From: Promethearchaeota archaeon
GTDB taxonomy: Archaea > Asgardarchaeota > Lokiarchaeia > Sigyniarchaeales > SOKP01
Direction: 5' to 3'
DNA length: 64,000 nucleotides
NCBI GenBank assembly: GCA_016930515.1
Contig: JAFGGO010000061.1
Coordinates: forward strand, 1 to 64,000
The position numbers and the translations under genes are program-made. Below the pieces are notes generated by a model. That model did not search any database, was not told the origin of the DNA, and worked only from the letters and a program-made list of their open reading frames with translations. Positions 34,970 to 44,343 of this stretch are shown in pieces. How positions within the stretch are numbered: position 1 is the first letter of the stretch; the number at the start of each line of letters is the position of its first letter.

Positions 34970-35395
34970 TTAATCTCCAACAATCGTAATCGTAATCTCC
35001 CTATCTCTACTTTTTTCGTCAAATTCACAAAAGATAATTTGTTCCCAAGTACCTAAAAGTAGGCTCTTATTCCTAAACGGAAAAGTTTGAGATGTCTTGA
35101 CTAGGAAACTTCGTAAATGACCCGCCCCATTATGGTCTCCCCAAGTTCTATGATGCTTGTAATTCTCTTGGTAAGGAATAATTTTTTCCAAAAATTCTTT
35201 TATATCGTTTTTCACGAGCCCAGGTTCGTATTCCGTGGTAGAAATGGCACCGGTTGATCCGTTAAGATGGATATTTACCAAACCGTTGTTAATATTTCCC
35301 TTTTCAATTGCGGATTGCACTTGATTCGTGATGTTTATCACATCACAATAAGGTTCGGTCCTTTTTACTTTAAAAGATGAAAACTCTACAACCAT
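34970..35395 (-). CDS. yjbQ: YjbQ/UPF0047-family protein
   Basis: 141 residues, the usual length of this conserved family. Typical ends and core: DVINITNQVQSAIEKGNINNGLVNIHLNGSTGAISTTEYEPGL, then HLRSFLVKTSQTFPFRNKSLLLGTWEQIIFCEFDE. The WGDHNGAGHLRS segment holds the conserved His pair. The family is also called a secondary thiamine-phosphate synthase enzyme; its physiological role is not settled. Monocistronic and convergent with a small helical ORF. Confidence 0.9.
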   Translation of the reverse strand: MVVEFSSFKVKRTEPYCDVINITNQVQSAIEKGNINNGLVNIHLNGSTGAISTTEYEPGLVKNDIKEFLEKIIPYQENYKHHRTWGDHNGAGHLRSFLVKTSQTFPFRNKSLLLGTWEQIIFCEFDEKSRDREITITIVGD

Positions 35396-35504
35396 TGCAA
35401 TTCTTATTCTCTTAAATTATAAACAATAAGATTAATTATTCATTTTTCATTTTATTTTTTACTGAGTAATTAGGTTTTCATCCGAATAATTGTGGTAGGT
35501 TTTA

Positions 35505-35927
35505 ATGAGTGAAAAACTAAAAGAATTTTACAAGAAAATACATGATAACAAAAACAACATTCCTGAATACGCTTCCATCGTCATACGTCCTGGACAAAAA
35601 CTCGTGGATATTAAAATTAAAAAAGAAGCCTCAAACATCTTGAGGAGAATAGCGCACGATCAAAAAACTCCAGGATGGTTTTTACATTCGGTGCACATAC
35701 CCATAAAAAATTTAGGATTACCTCCCGACGCTAAGAACAAGGAGATTATTGCATATTTCGACGAACCACGCTTGATTACTCGAGATAAAGACACGAAGGA
35801 ATATGTGGAGGAATTGTTAAGGAAATATATATCAATTCTTCCTGATAAAAAGAACCATTTTTTCTCCACAAAACGTTTTAAAAAGAAAAAGGACCTCCGA
35901 ACTGGAGCAACACTAAAAGGATTTTGA
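35505..35927 (+). CDS. Hypothetical protein, basic C-terminus
   Basis: 140 residues, unrecognised. An N-terminal helix, then strands ASIVIRPGQKLVDIKIKKEA, a segment GWFLHSVHIPIKNLGLPPDAKNKEIIAYFDEPRLITRD, and a very basic end (FSTKRFKKKKDLRTG). The charge distribution suggests a nucleic-acid or ribosome contact, but that is only a guess. Convergent with trmI, with only 23 bases between the ends. Confidence 0.65.
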   Translation: MSEKLKEFYKKIHDNKNNIPEYASIVIRPGQKLVDIKIKKEASNILRRIAHDQKTPGWFLHSVHIPIKNLGLPPDAKNKEIIAYFDEPRLITRDKDTKEYVEELLRKYISILPDKKNHFFSTKRFKKKKDLRTGATLKGF

Positions 35928-35950
35928 TCAAATAAATTTTTATTACTATT

Positions 35951-36823
35951 TTATAGGTTTCCTTTTACAGGCATATCGCTAATGTCGATATATTCCTCTC
36001 TTTCAGGTTTTTTTTCTCGATAAGGATTATCTTCGTCGTAGACATGTCTTCCAAATGTGATATATCCCGTATGTCCAATCATCCTTACTTCAGGTCGAGT
36101 GGCGTTTTCCTTAACCTGCAAGCTTCTTTTCATAAGCTCGTATGTATTTATCTCGATAAATCCATTATCTCTTAAGGCAAAGGTCGTTTTTTTTACTTGT
36201 TCAATGGTCGGGGAAAAAGAAACCAAAACTCCGCTTAATTTCAAATATTCCTTAACTTTTTCAATTACTTCCCAAGGTTGTGGCATATCTAATACTATTG
36301 AATCAACATTTACATGATTAAGAGTGTCGTTTAATATATCGCCGTATTGCACTGTAACGATGTCTTTAAGACCAGCTTTCTCTACATTTTTTTTGGCTCT
36401 TTTTATAGATTTTTCCCTAATGTCGTAGGAAAAAACTCGTCCATTTGGACGAACGAAATTACCCAATATGCACGAAAGGGCCCCCGATCCCGCACCCGCT
36501 TCAATAACAACGCTCCCAGGTCCGATACCCGAATATATTAAAATCATTCCTGCATCCTCGGGGTAAATAATTTGAGTCTTCCGAGCCATATATACAACAT
36601 AATCAGAAGGTAATGGTTTTAAGACGTAGAATTTATGTCCTTGATGCTCGTACGGTTTGGAATAGATAACAGAACCAAATGATTTACCTATAAGATCGTC
36701 ATATTCAATTATTCCCTTATGAGTGTGAAATTGATCCCCAGATTTTACCTGAAGTAGCCACCTTCTTCGATGATCGAGAATTAAAAAGACCAAATCGTTT
36801 TCTTTTATAGTTTCAATAGTCAT
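35951..36823 (-). CDS. trmI: tRNA (adenine-N1)-methyltransferase TrmI
   Basis: 290 residues. A beta-barrel N-terminal domain is followed by a class I SAM-binding fold: VVIEAGAGSGALSCILGNFV (motif I), GRVFSYDIREKSIKRAKKNV, and the target-base-binding VDSIVLDMPQPWEVI (motif IV-like DMPxPW). These are diagnostic of TrmI, which makes m1A57/58 in archaeal tRNA. Alone in its operon. Confidence 0.92.
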   Translation of the reverse strand: MTIETIKENDLVFLILDHRRRWLLQVKSGDQFHTHKGIIEYDDLIGKSFGSVIYSKPYEHQGHKFYVLKPLPSDYVVYMARKTQIIYPEDAGMILIYSGIGPGSVVIEAGAGSGALSCILGNFVRPNGRVFSYDIREKSIKRAKKNVEKAGLKDIVTVQYGDILNDTLNHVNVDSIVLDMPQPWEVIEKVKEYLKLSGVLVSFSPTIEQVKKTTFALRDNGFIEINTYELMKRSLQVKENATRPEVRMIGHTGYITFGRHVYDEDNPYREKKPEREEYIDISDMPVKGNL

Positions 36824-37137
36824 ATTATGTTTTCAATAATGATTTCAATCATATATAGTATTTCTTATCTTGACGATGGAAACTTTAAAATTATTTAATT
36901 GAAACCAATTAAGTCATTAATTAAAAAGTTGTTTGAGTTTTAATCTCAAGATATTATAATTTGAATTCAAGTTTGAACCTATAAAAATGGTCATACAATA
37001 AAAAAGCACATGAAAACAAATATATTGGCTATGGATGCAAGCCAAGAATGAAAAAATATAAAAAAAATAATTAATTCAATAATCTAAGAACAAATTCTGA
37101 AATATTTCTTTTTATAAAATATATAAGGCACTTATTT
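36824..37137. other. AT-rich divergent gap
   Basis: Between trmI and the coiled-coil gene. I see no gene. A short inverted repeat (TTGGCT/AGCCAA around 37026-37046) and a TATA-like TTTATAAAAT at 37111-37120, about 20 bases before the ATG at 37138, would suit a leaderless transcript of the downstream gene. Confidence 0.4.
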
Positions 37138-38076
37138 ATGAGTAAGGAAGCAGCCAATAATGCCCAGCTTTCACAAACCTACAAGGAACTTCAAGGTAAA
37201 ATAGAAGATTACCGCGAAAAACGGGACGATCTCAACAAGAAAACGAAAGAATATATCACCCAACTACAAGAACTAGAAAATCAAATCGCGGAGAATTTAA
37301 AAGTAGCCAAGGACGAATACAAGAAAAAGCGGGATTTTTGGAACAATAAGGTAAAAAAGTTAAAAGATAAAAAAATAGAATATAAAGGCATTTTAGATAA
37401 TTTCATTGAAGAACGAAAAACACTTCAAAAAAAAGGCCCTGATGGAAAAGAACAAGGAAAATACGGAGATTTAAAGCAGATCACGAGGAAGATCGAAAAT
37501 TTAGAAAGAATGATCGAAACAGAAAACTTAGAAATTAACGAAGAAAACGCCATCATTGATCAAATTAAAGAACTTGCAGAAGTAAAACAAGACCTATTAG
37601 AATCGCAAAATTCAGATGAATTAGTAAAACTCGATCGAAAAATAGAAATAGTAAAGTTAAACCTCAATAAAATTTACGAGCAGTTAAGCAAATGGTCAAA
37701 TAAATCGCAAGATAATCACGCAAAAATGCTCGAAATCTACGATGTTATTGGGGATCTAAAAGAAAAAAAAAAGAAGATGGAAGAAGAACTCATCAAGAAC
37801 AAGCAAGCGGCCGACATGTACCACGAACAGTTCTTAGAATTGATGAATCAACGAAAGAAAATCTCTAAAAATTATCGCCCTTCAAGAACCACCTCAAAAT
37901 CGGAAAGGAGACCTCGAAAGATTAGGTTTAAAGACACTAAAGTTAAAGAAGCAGAGATGCTTGAACAACTCAAAAAAGAAAAACTTGCTGACGCACTTGA
38001 AAAGAAGAAAGCAGGTAAAAAACTTAACCTCTACGAAGCTCGATTGATCCTCGAAGCTCAAAATCAAGATAATTAA
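37138..38076 (+). CDS. Archaeal coiled-coil protein (COG1340-like)
   Basis: 312 residues. Nearly all heptad-patterned helix, with a loop KKGPDGKEQGKYGDLK near the middle. The C-terminal signature KLADALEKKKAGKKLNLYEARLIL is typical of the COG1340 family. Such proteins are common in archaea and of unknown role, possibly structural or tied to the ribosome. A TATA-like box 20 bases upstream suggests a leaderless mRNA. Convergent with the cytosine methyltransferase gene. Confidence 0.85.
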   Translation: MSKEAANNAQLSQTYKELQGKIEDYREKRDDLNKKTKEYITQLQELENQIAENLKVAKDEYKKKRDFWNNKVKKLKDKKIEYKGILDNFIEERKTLQKKGPDGKEQGKYGDLKQITRKIENLERMIETENLEINEENAIIDQIKELAEVKQDLLESQNSDELVKLDRKIEIVKLNLNKIYEQLSKWSNKSQDNHAKMLEIYDVIGDLKEKKKKMEEELIKNKQAADMYHEQFLELMNQRKKISKNYRPSRTTSKSERRPRKIRFKDTKVKEAEMLEQLKKEKLADALEKKKAGKKLNLYEARLILEAQNQDN

Positions 38077-38105
38077 CTATTCTATTCCTAAATATATTTT
38101 TTCAG

Positions 38106-39236
38106 CTAGTTTATAGCATTCTTAATACTAATTTTTTCTTCAGGTGCAAGTAAAATATCAAGAGATTTCTTAATTGTCTTTGCGACTCGTTTTGCTAGTA
38201 AGGGTGGAACGGCGTTTCCTATCTGCTTGTATTTTTGATTCAGACCTCCTTTAAAAGAGTAAGTATCAGGAAAAGATTGAAGCCTTGCCGCCTCTCGAAC
38301 TGAAATTGCTCTATTCTGAGTTGGATGAATAAATCTTCCCGGTGCGCTAACACATCCACAATTTGCAGTAATAGTATCTGCTGGCCGATTTAAGTGAAGA
38401 CGACCGTATATATTAGAATAACCACTATTTAGCTTGTAATTCTTGGGCAAGTCTTGGTGATTTTCTCCGGGTTTGATGAACGAGATGCGTTCTTTGACGT
38501 TTTTCCCGTGGTTTGGAGCGTGATGATCGCGTAGTTCGACTGAATTTTTTCTTAAATACTGTTGATAAGGGGTTTGGGGCGGGCGATCGTAGTTGAAAGT
38601 TATTAAGCCGTTTGATCTTCCCGTAATCGGTTTTATTTCAAGAATGTCTGAAAGAGCATCCCTTACGGTAAAGATATTAGATCGCTCTTTTCTAAAGTAA
38701 AGAGGAATCGACATTTTTTCTTTAAAACCAATGAAAAAAACGCGCTTTCTAACTTGTGGTATTCCGTAATCTGATGCCTTTAATAACCTCATTTGACACT
38801 CGTAACCTATATCATTATATAACTGTTTTATTTTTTGAACAACTCTCCCTTTATCCATGGTTAAAATACCAGGAACATTTTCCATCACGAAAAACCAAGG
38901 TTTGATCGTCTCAACCCATTTTATAAAATAATAAACAAGCGTGTTCCGAGGATCGTTTCTATTCCTGTTTCCAACTGAAGAATAGCCTTGACAGGGTGGA
39001 CCCCCAATAATACCCGTTACTCTTGAATTTGGAAGATATTTCAAGCATGTTTGCTTCACATCGAGGTTCGTTATATCCTCATTTAAGCAGATACAATCGG
39101 GGTTATTTAAATTGTAAGTCTCGTGAAAAATCTTTTCTTTTTCTACGGATAGTAAAATTTTAAATCCTTCAAGTTTAAACCCAAGTGATAGGCCACCAGC
39201 TCCACTAAAAAGGTCTATTATTTCCACGGATGTCAT
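38106..39236 (-). CDS. DNA (cytosine-5) methyltransferase
   Basis: 376 residues with the classical m5C MTase motif order: I DLFSGAGGLSLGF, IV GGPPCQGYSSVG (catalytic Cys), VI MENVPGI, VIII ASDYGIPQVRKRVFFIG, IX RFIHPTQNRAISVREAARLQSF, X QIGNAVPPLLAKRV. The target-recognition region lies between VIII and IX and its site cannot be read. No restriction endonuclease is adjacent. Divergent, 92 bases away, from a mismatch glycosylase. That pairing would repair T:G mismatches from deaminated 5-methylcytosine. Confidence 0.95.
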   Translation of the reverse strand: MTSVEIIDLFSGAGGLSLGFKLEGFKILLSVEKEKIFHETYNLNNPDCICLNEDITNLDVKQTCLKYLPNSRVTGIIGGPPCQGYSSVGNRNRNDPRNTLVYYFIKWVETIKPWFFVMENVPGILTMDKGRVVQKIKQLYNDIGYECQMRLLKASDYGIPQVRKRVFFIGFKEKMSIPLYFRKERSNIFTVRDALSDILEIKPITGRSNGLITFNYDRPPQTPYQQYLRKNSVELRDHHAPNHGKNVKERISFIKPGENHQDLPKNYKLNSGYSNIYGRLHLNRPADTITANCGCVSAPGRFIHPTQNRAISVREAARLQSFPDTYSFKGGLNQKYKQIGNAVPPLLAKRVAKTIKKSLDILLAPEEKISIKNAIN

Positions 39237-39328
39237 AATACTCTTAAAATAATTACTTTAATTAATGTAGGGTTCATTAAAAAATGTGTCTCGATTTTAA
39301 AACGCATTTATAGTCCAAAGCAAGAAAA

Positions 39329-39985
39329 ATGAAAAAAAGACGGCACTACGAGATCGTGAGAAATGGAATCGCTTCGTGGTACGATGTGAATAAACGCGAC
39401 TTTCCTTGGAGATCAACAACAAATTTATACAAGATCTTGGTAACGGAAATATTTTTACAAAAGACCATAGCAACAAATGTAAAAAACATATATATCGACT
39501 TTTTTAATAAGTATGATAATATGATAAAAATTTTAAACACAGAAAGGGAAGAAATCGAATCAGACATCAAATCCTTGGGATTAAGTAAGAAGCGGGCAAA
39601 AATTTTAAAAGAATTAAGCAGGATGGTGGTAGAGGAGTTCAATGGTGAGATTCCAATCCAACCTAGTGAGTTAACTAGAGTAAATGGAATTGCTGATTAT
39701 GTTAGTAGAGCTTTTTCATGTTTTGGACTAGGGAATAGGACGATATTTTTTGATGTGAATATAAAGCGAATAATTGAAAGGGTGTTTAACAATTTTAAAG
39801 ACACGATCAAAATAAAAGATCAAATCGAACAAAATCTGGATAAATTACTACCCGAATCTAATTGTAAACATTTTTATTGGGCACTTCTCGATTTTGCTGC
39901 ATTGATTTGTACGAAAAAAAATCCAAAGTGCGAATCGTGCTTGATTTCAAGTACTTGTCATTATTTCAGTTCTAAAGTTTATTAA
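39329..39985 (+). CDS. HhH-GPD DNA glycosylase, Mig/TDG-type (MutY-related)
   Basis: 218 residues. The helix-hairpin-helix is LTRVNGIADYVSRAF, followed by the catalytic-Asp region FFDVNIKRIIERVF and a C-terminal iron-sulfur cluster, CTKKNPKCESCLISSTC. In the hairpin the residue after D is Tyr (IADY). Nth has Lys and MutY has Ser at this place, while the archaeal thymine-DNA glycosylase Mig has Tyr. So a T:G mismatch glycosylase is the best reading. Divergent from the m5C methyltransferase, the same arrangement as Mig with a GGCC methyltransferase in Methanothermobacter. Confidence 0.85.
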   Translation: MKKRRHYEIVRNGIASWYDVNKRDFPWRSTTNLYKILVTEIFLQKTIATNVKNIYIDFFNKYDNMIKILNTEREEIESDIKSLGLSKKRAKILKELSRMVVEEFNGEIPIQPSELTRVNGIADYVSRAFSCFGLGNRTIFFDVNIKRIIERVFNNFKDTIKIKDQIEQNLDKLLPESNCKHFYWALLDFAALICTKKNPKCESCLISSTCHYFSSKVY

Positions 39986-40033
39986 ATTATTACAGTCAAT
40001 AATTTAAAATACAATCTAACTCATAAATTGGTA

Positions 40034-40525
40034 ATGAGGGATAATAATTTAAAATATGTTAGCGCAGTTTTTTTTGTGAAAAATATAGAAGTATCAAGGC
40101 AGTTTTATGCTAACACACTTGGACAAGAAATAACAGCGAATTTTGGAAGAAATGTGGTTTTTCAAGGCGGATTATCGATATGGGAAGAGAAATACGCTTT
40201 AAGTACCATCTATTCCTTAAGCAAAGCAAATATTAAGGTCGGAAGGAATAATAGCGAAATTTATTTTGAAACAAGAGATATTGAAAGGGCTTACAAAAAG
40301 TTCAAGAAGGATGGGATTGAGATCATTCATGAAATAATGGAACATCCTTGGGGTCAAAAAGGATTTCGATTATTCGATCCAGATAAACATGTTATTGAAA
40401 TAAGCGAACCAATGGACGAGGTAGTGTTAAGATATCATAATATTGGATATGATATGAAAGAAATATCAGAAAAAACAATGATGCCTATTAATATGGTCAA
40501 GAAAATTATCGAGACACTAAAATAA
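40034..40525 (+). CDS. VOC/glyoxalase-like protein with helical tail
   Basis: 163 residues from the ATG at 40034 (a TTG at 40028 adds two). The vicinal-oxygen-chelate fold is visible: VSAVFFVKNIEVSRQFYANTLGQEI at the start, SEIYFETRDIERAYKKFKKDGIEI in the second half and FRLFDPDKHVIEISE at the end, with D and E in ligand positions. A C-terminal tail of about 30 residues (YDMKEISEKTMMPINMVKKI) looks like a small helix-turn-helix. Substrate unknown. The next gene, glyA, follows 110 bases on. Confidence 0.75.
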   Translation: MRDNNLKYVSAVFFVKNIEVSRQFYANTLGQEITANFGRNVVFQGGLSIWEEKYALSTIYSLSKANIKVGRNNSEIYFETRDIERAYKKFKKDGIEIIHEIMEHPWGQKGFRLFDPDKHVIEISEPMDEVVLRYHNIGYDMKEISEKTMMPINMVKKIIETLK

Positions 40526-40635
40526 ACAGCCCAATCTATTTTTTTTAAAGTCCTTTTCAATTATTTTAATTCTTCTAATTCAAAAAATTTTAATCAAATT
40601 CTATATTATCTTTCTCAAAGTTATATAAAACTGAT

Positions 40636-41973
40636 TTGATATATTTGAAAAATAAATTAGAAGAAATTCGGTCGATTTTAATCGAGCACCATCAAGAAAT
40701 TCGCAGTGCGATCCCACTCATTGCGTCCGAAAACATCACGAGCCCCGCTGTTGATGAGGCGTGTAATTGCGATTTTAGCCATCGATACGCAGAAGGATGG
40801 GTAGGACAGCGAGTGTACGCTGGTTGTAAATACATTGACAAGATAGAAAGTCTTTGTATGGACCTCACAAAGGAATATTTCAATTGTTGTTTTGCTGATG
40901 TAAGACCAATTTCGGGCGTCATGGCAAATCTCGTCTTGTATAACGCTTTTACTTCACGAAATCATGGAAAGATGATGGCAATGCCCATACCAAAAGGAGG
41001 CCACATCAGCCACGCCCCATTTGAGACCTCTAACGGACGCAAAATTTACGGTACTGCGGGAACCGTTAGAGGATTGGATATTAAATATTTCGCCTTTGAC
41101 GAGGAAAATATGAACCTTGATGTAGATGCATCAGCCAAAATCATACGAGAATTTAAACCAGAGATGGTATTGTTCGGGGGTTCTGTGTTTCTTTTTCCAC
41201 ATCCCGTCAAGGAATTAAGTGAAGTAGCAAAAGAGATAGGTGCGCATGTTGGATATGATGGCGCTCACGTGGCTGGACTAATCGGATCGGGGTATTTTCA
41301 AGATCCCTTGCGAGAAGGCGCAGACGCAATGAGTCTCAGTTGCCACAAGACTTTACCTGGCCCCCAAACAGGCGCGGTAGTCTCAAACAGGGAGGATTTA
41401 GTAGAAGACTTGAAAAACGCTGCCTTTCCGTCATTATTTTCGAACCATCACTTGCATAATATAGCAGGATTTGCCGTAGCACTTACCGAGATGTTAGAAT
41501 TTGGGAAGAAATATCACGAAAAAGTGATTAAAAACGCTCAAGCTTTAGGTTCTGCTTTGCAAGAACGGGGATTTAAGGTGCTTTGTGAACATTTAGGATT
41601 TACTAAATCACACCAGATCGTTATCGATATTGGAAATTTTGAAAAAACTGTAGGTCTTGGAGGAACTTTAGAGGCACTCTTAGAAGAAGCAAATATAATC
41701 GTTAATAGGAACCTACTTCCTTGGGACATACGAGAAGGAAGGCACTATATGAATCCGGGAGGTCTAAGGCTCGGAACATCGGAAGTTACAAGGTTAGGAA
41801 TGAATGAAAGCGAAATGGTCGAAATAGCTGAATTTTTCAAAAAAATCATTGTTGAACAACAAGATCCAAAGAAAGTTAGGAGAGAAGTTGCTGAATTCAA
41901 GGAACAATTCCAAGAAGTTAAGTACTGCTTTCAATCACCTAATAAGGCTTATGAATACCTGAAGTTTTATTAG
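40636..41973 (+). CDS. glyA: Serine hydroxymethyltransferase
   Basis: 445 residues from a TTG. Archaeal-type SHMT: PLIASENITSPAVDEACNCDFSHRYAEGWVG near the N-terminus, and the PLP lysine in MSLSCHKTLPGPQTGAVVSN. It interconverts serine and glycine with a pterin C1 carrier, linking to the C1 genes elsewhere in the window. The start is uncertain: two in-frame TTGs (40636, 40645) are near each other and no ATG is available upstream of the conserved part. Confidence 0.95.
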   Translation: MIYLKNKLEEIRSILIEHHQEIRSAIPLIASENITSPAVDEACNCDFSHRYAEGWVGQRVYAGCKYIDKIESLCMDLTKEYFNCCFADVRPISGVMANLVLYNAFTSRNHGKMMAMPIPKGGHISHAPFETSNGRKIYGTAGTVRGLDIKYFAFDEENMNLDVDASAKIIREFKPEMVLFGGSVFLFPHPVKELSEVAKEIGAHVGYDGAHVAGLIGSGYFQDPLREGADAMSLSCHKTLPGPQTGAVVSNREDLVEDLKNAAFPSLFSNHHLHNIAGFAVALTEMLEFGKKYHEKVIKNAQALGSALQERGFKVLCEHLGFTKSHQIVIDIGNFEKTVGLGGTLEALLEEANIIVNRNLLPWDIREGRHYMNPGGLRLGTSEVTRLGMNESEMVEIAEFFKKIIVEQQDPKKVRREVAEFKEQFQEVKYCFQSPNKAYEYLKFY

Positions 41974-42095
41974 ATTTAGTTTTTATTTTAAAATTTTACT
42001 TTTAATTTTTTATGAATGGATTCTTTAAAAGAAAAATTTAATTTTTATGCTGCACTCTTCCTTTTAATTACGATTTATTTTTTGTGTATTAAATA

Positions 42096-42935
42096 ATGTC
42101 AAGCCTCGAAATTCTTGAACAAGACGATTACAATTTAGTATTTGTGCTTGAGGGTATTTCAATCGAGATGGTAAACGCCATTCGAAGAATAATGTTAACT
42201 GAAATTCCCGTCATGGCAATAGACGAAGTCATCATTCTAAAAAATGATAGCCCTCTTTACGACGAAATAGTTTCTCATCGTCTTGGAATGATACCCTTGA
42301 AAACCGATTTAGACGCTTATAGGCTTCCGAGCGAATGTGAGTGTGATGGATTTGGCTGTCCCCTTTGTCAAGTTTCTTTAACTTGCGAAATTCAAAACAC
42401 TTCAAACTCGCCCATCACGGTCTTTTCGGGAGATTTAAAATCAAACGATCCCGTGATCGTGCCCGTGTCCCCCGATATTCCAATTTTAAAAATTGATAAA
42501 AACAATAGCGTGATAATCGAGGCATATGCTAAATTGGGTCACGCAAGAGAGCACATGAAATGGCAGGCAGTATCGAACGTTCATTTCCGATTGTATCCAA
42601 AAGTAGATTTTGACGATTCCAAATGTGCAAAATGTCAGGATAAATGTGTTGTATCTAGACTGTGTCCTAAAAATTTATATGATTTCTCGGACAAGAAAAC
42701 ACCAAAGCTTGAAAAAGATTATTGGAAAACTTGCGATCTATGCAATGCCTGCCGGGATGCTTGCCCAGAAAAGGCCATTAAATTAGGAAAAATTAAAGAT
42801 AAGTATATTTTCGTCGTTGAAAGCGATGGAGTATTACCTTTCGATATTGTTATTAAGAAAACTTTTGAAATTTTTAACGAAAAAATTCGCGAGTTCGAAG
42901 AAAAATTGGAAGAAGTTGAAATCCAAGAACCCTAA
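42096..42935 (+). CDS. rpo3: RNA polymerase subunit Rpo3 (RpoD) with ferredoxin-like domain
   Basis: 279 residues. The alphaNTD-like fold includes EGISIEMVNAIRRIMLTEIPVMAIDEVII and HRLGMIPLKTDL, plus a Cys-rich loop (ECECDGFGCPLC). An inserted ferredoxin-like domain follows with two Cys sets: CAKCQDKCVVSRLC and CDLCNACRDACPEKAI. The second is a canonical CxxCxxCxxxCP. If both are intact the protein could carry two clusters. It assembles with subunit L to nucleate the RNA polymerase. First of the rpo3-eL18-uL13-uS9 cluster. Confidence 0.97.
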   Translation: MSSLEILEQDDYNLVFVLEGISIEMVNAIRRIMLTEIPVMAIDEVIILKNDSPLYDEIVSHRLGMIPLKTDLDAYRLPSECECDGFGCPLCQVSLTCEIQNTSNSPITVFSGDLKSNDPVIVPVSPDIPILKIDKNNSVIIEAYAKLGHAREHMKWQAVSNVHFRLYPKVDFDDSKCAKCQDKCVVSRLCPKNLYDFSDKKTPKLEKDYWKTCDLCNACRDACPEKAIKLGKIKDKYIFVVESDGVLPFDIVIKKTFEIFNEKIREFEEKLEEVEIQEP

Positions 42936-43021
42936 AATTTTCTATTTGAAGCTATATCAAAAAATTATTAAAATATCACATATTATCATCATTATCAATT
43001 TAAATGTGAAGTGTATCATAA

Positions 43022-43378
43022 ATGAGTCATCGCATAACAGGTCCATCTGACTATTACAACCGAAAACTTATAAGAGACTTGTGGAAGACGAAAAGAAGGA
43101 TTTGGAGAAATATTAGTAAGAAGTTGTCCAATTCGAGACGCCTCCGAGTCGAAGCAAACCTATACCGAATAAACAATAAAACAAAAAAAGACGATGTCAT
43201 CGTAATCCCAGGAAAAGTATTGGGCAATGGTGACCTGACTCACAAGCTTACAATATCGTGTTTAGATTGTTCTGAGTCTGCAAAGAAGAAGATCGAGCAA
43301 TCCGGGAGCAAGCTTCTTTCCATTGACGAGCTCTTAGAGCAAAATCCTACGGGGAAAAATGTGAAAATATTTTATTAG
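43022..43378 (+). CDS. rpl18e: Ribosomal protein eL18 (L18e)
   Basis: 118 residues. Typical L18e core: RKLIRDLWKTKRRIWRNISKKLSNSRRLRVEANLYRIN, then VIVIPGKVLGNGDLTHKLTISCLDCSESAKKKIEQSGSKLLSIDELL. A large-subunit protein shared by archaea and eukaryotes. Second gene of the rpo3 cluster, 86 bases after rpo3. Confidence 0.95.
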   Translation: MSHRITGPSDYYNRKLIRDLWKTKRRIWRNISKKLSNSRRLRVEANLYRINNKTKKDDVIVIPGKVLGNGDLTHKLTISCLDCSESAKKKIEQSGSKLLSIDELLEQNPTGKNVKIFY

Positions 43379-43403
43379 AAATAAGGAACGAGAAGAACAA
43401 ATC

Positions 43404-43874
43404 ATGCAAGAACATCTATTATTAGACGCAACGAACCAAATTCTAGGGAGATTTTGCAGTCAAGTAGCCAAGAAAGTGCTTTTAGGAGAAAATGTGGTCA
43501 TAATTAATGCTAAACACGCAATAATTAGTGGAAACAAGAGAAATATTCACGAAAAATTCTTAGCACGCTTAGAAATAAGTACGGCTACTAATCCAACTCG
43601 AGGCCCTTTCTGGCCAAGACGTCCCGACACCTTAATGCGGAGCATCATTAAAAAAATGCTTCCAAGGAAAAAGAGAAGGGGAAAAGAAGCTATAAGAAGA
43701 GTCCACATATATATCACCGATATTCCAGAAAGATTTAAAAATCGATATCAAAAACTCGTACCTGGAGAAATTCCAAACGCAGACAAGAAACGACTTTCAT
43801 ATTACAACAAGTTCATCACATTGGAGAATTTATGTTCTCGTATTGGATGGAACAATCAGCAACTTGAGGTATAA
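43404..43874 (+). CDS. rpl13: Ribosomal protein uL13
   Basis: 156 residues. LLLDATNQILGRFCSQVAKKVLLGENVVIINAKHAIISGNK at the N-terminus and PFWPRRPDTLMRSIIKKMLPRKKRRGKEAIRRV in the middle match archaeal uL13. Lies 25 bases after eL18 and 5 bases before uS9. Confidence 0.96.
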   Translation: MQEHLLLDATNQILGRFCSQVAKKVLLGENVVIINAKHAIISGNKRNIHEKFLARLEISTATNPTRGPFWPRRPDTLMRSIIKKMLPRKKRRGKEAIRRVHIYITDIPERFKNRYQKLVPGEIPNADKKRLSYYNKFITLENLCSRIGWNNQQLEV

Positions 43875-43879
43875 AATAA

Positions 43880-44296
43880 ATGTCAACGAAAAGCAAGGTC
43901 ATACAAGCAAGCGGAAAGAGAAAAACAGCCGTTGCACGTGCTGTCCTGCATTATCCCGCTAAAGGCATTATTAAAATAAATAACGTCCCCTTAGACTTAT
44001 ATGAACCCGAAATCGAAAAACTCAGGATAAAAGAAGTTTTGGAAATCGTAAATCATCCAAAAATGGAAAAGGCAGATATTTCCATTAAAGTGACTGGTGG
44101 AGGACGCAAGGGACAGACTGAGGCTGTAAGAATGGCCATGGCAAAAGCGCTACACAAGCTCATAGGAACAAAAACTATCGAACGCATGTTTCGAGAATAC
44201 GATAACTCCCTTCTAAGCGGTGATTCGAGACGAACAGAACCAAAAAAGTTCGGTGGCAAGAAGGCGAGGGCAAGACGCCAAAAATCATTTAGGTAA
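43880..44296 (+). CDS. rps9: Ribosomal protein uS9
   Basis: 138 residues. VIQASGKRKTAVARAVLHYPAKGIIKINNVPLDLYEPE at the start, VTGGGRKGQTEAVRMAMAKAL in the middle, and a basic C-terminus ending KKARARRQKSFR, which contacts the P-site tRNA. Last of this cluster; the rpoN and rpoK genes that often follow in archaea are absent here. Confidence 0.97.
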   Translation: MSTKSKVIQASGKRKTAVARAVLHYPAKGIIKINNVPLDLYEPEIEKLRIKEVLEIVNHPKMEKADISIKVTGGGRKGQTEAVRMAMAKALHKLIGTKTIERMFREYDNSLLSGDSRRTEPKKFGGKKARARRQKSFR

Positions 44297-44343
44297 GGCT
44301 TGTTATTTCTATTTTGTACAACTCTTTAAATAAATAAAAACAA

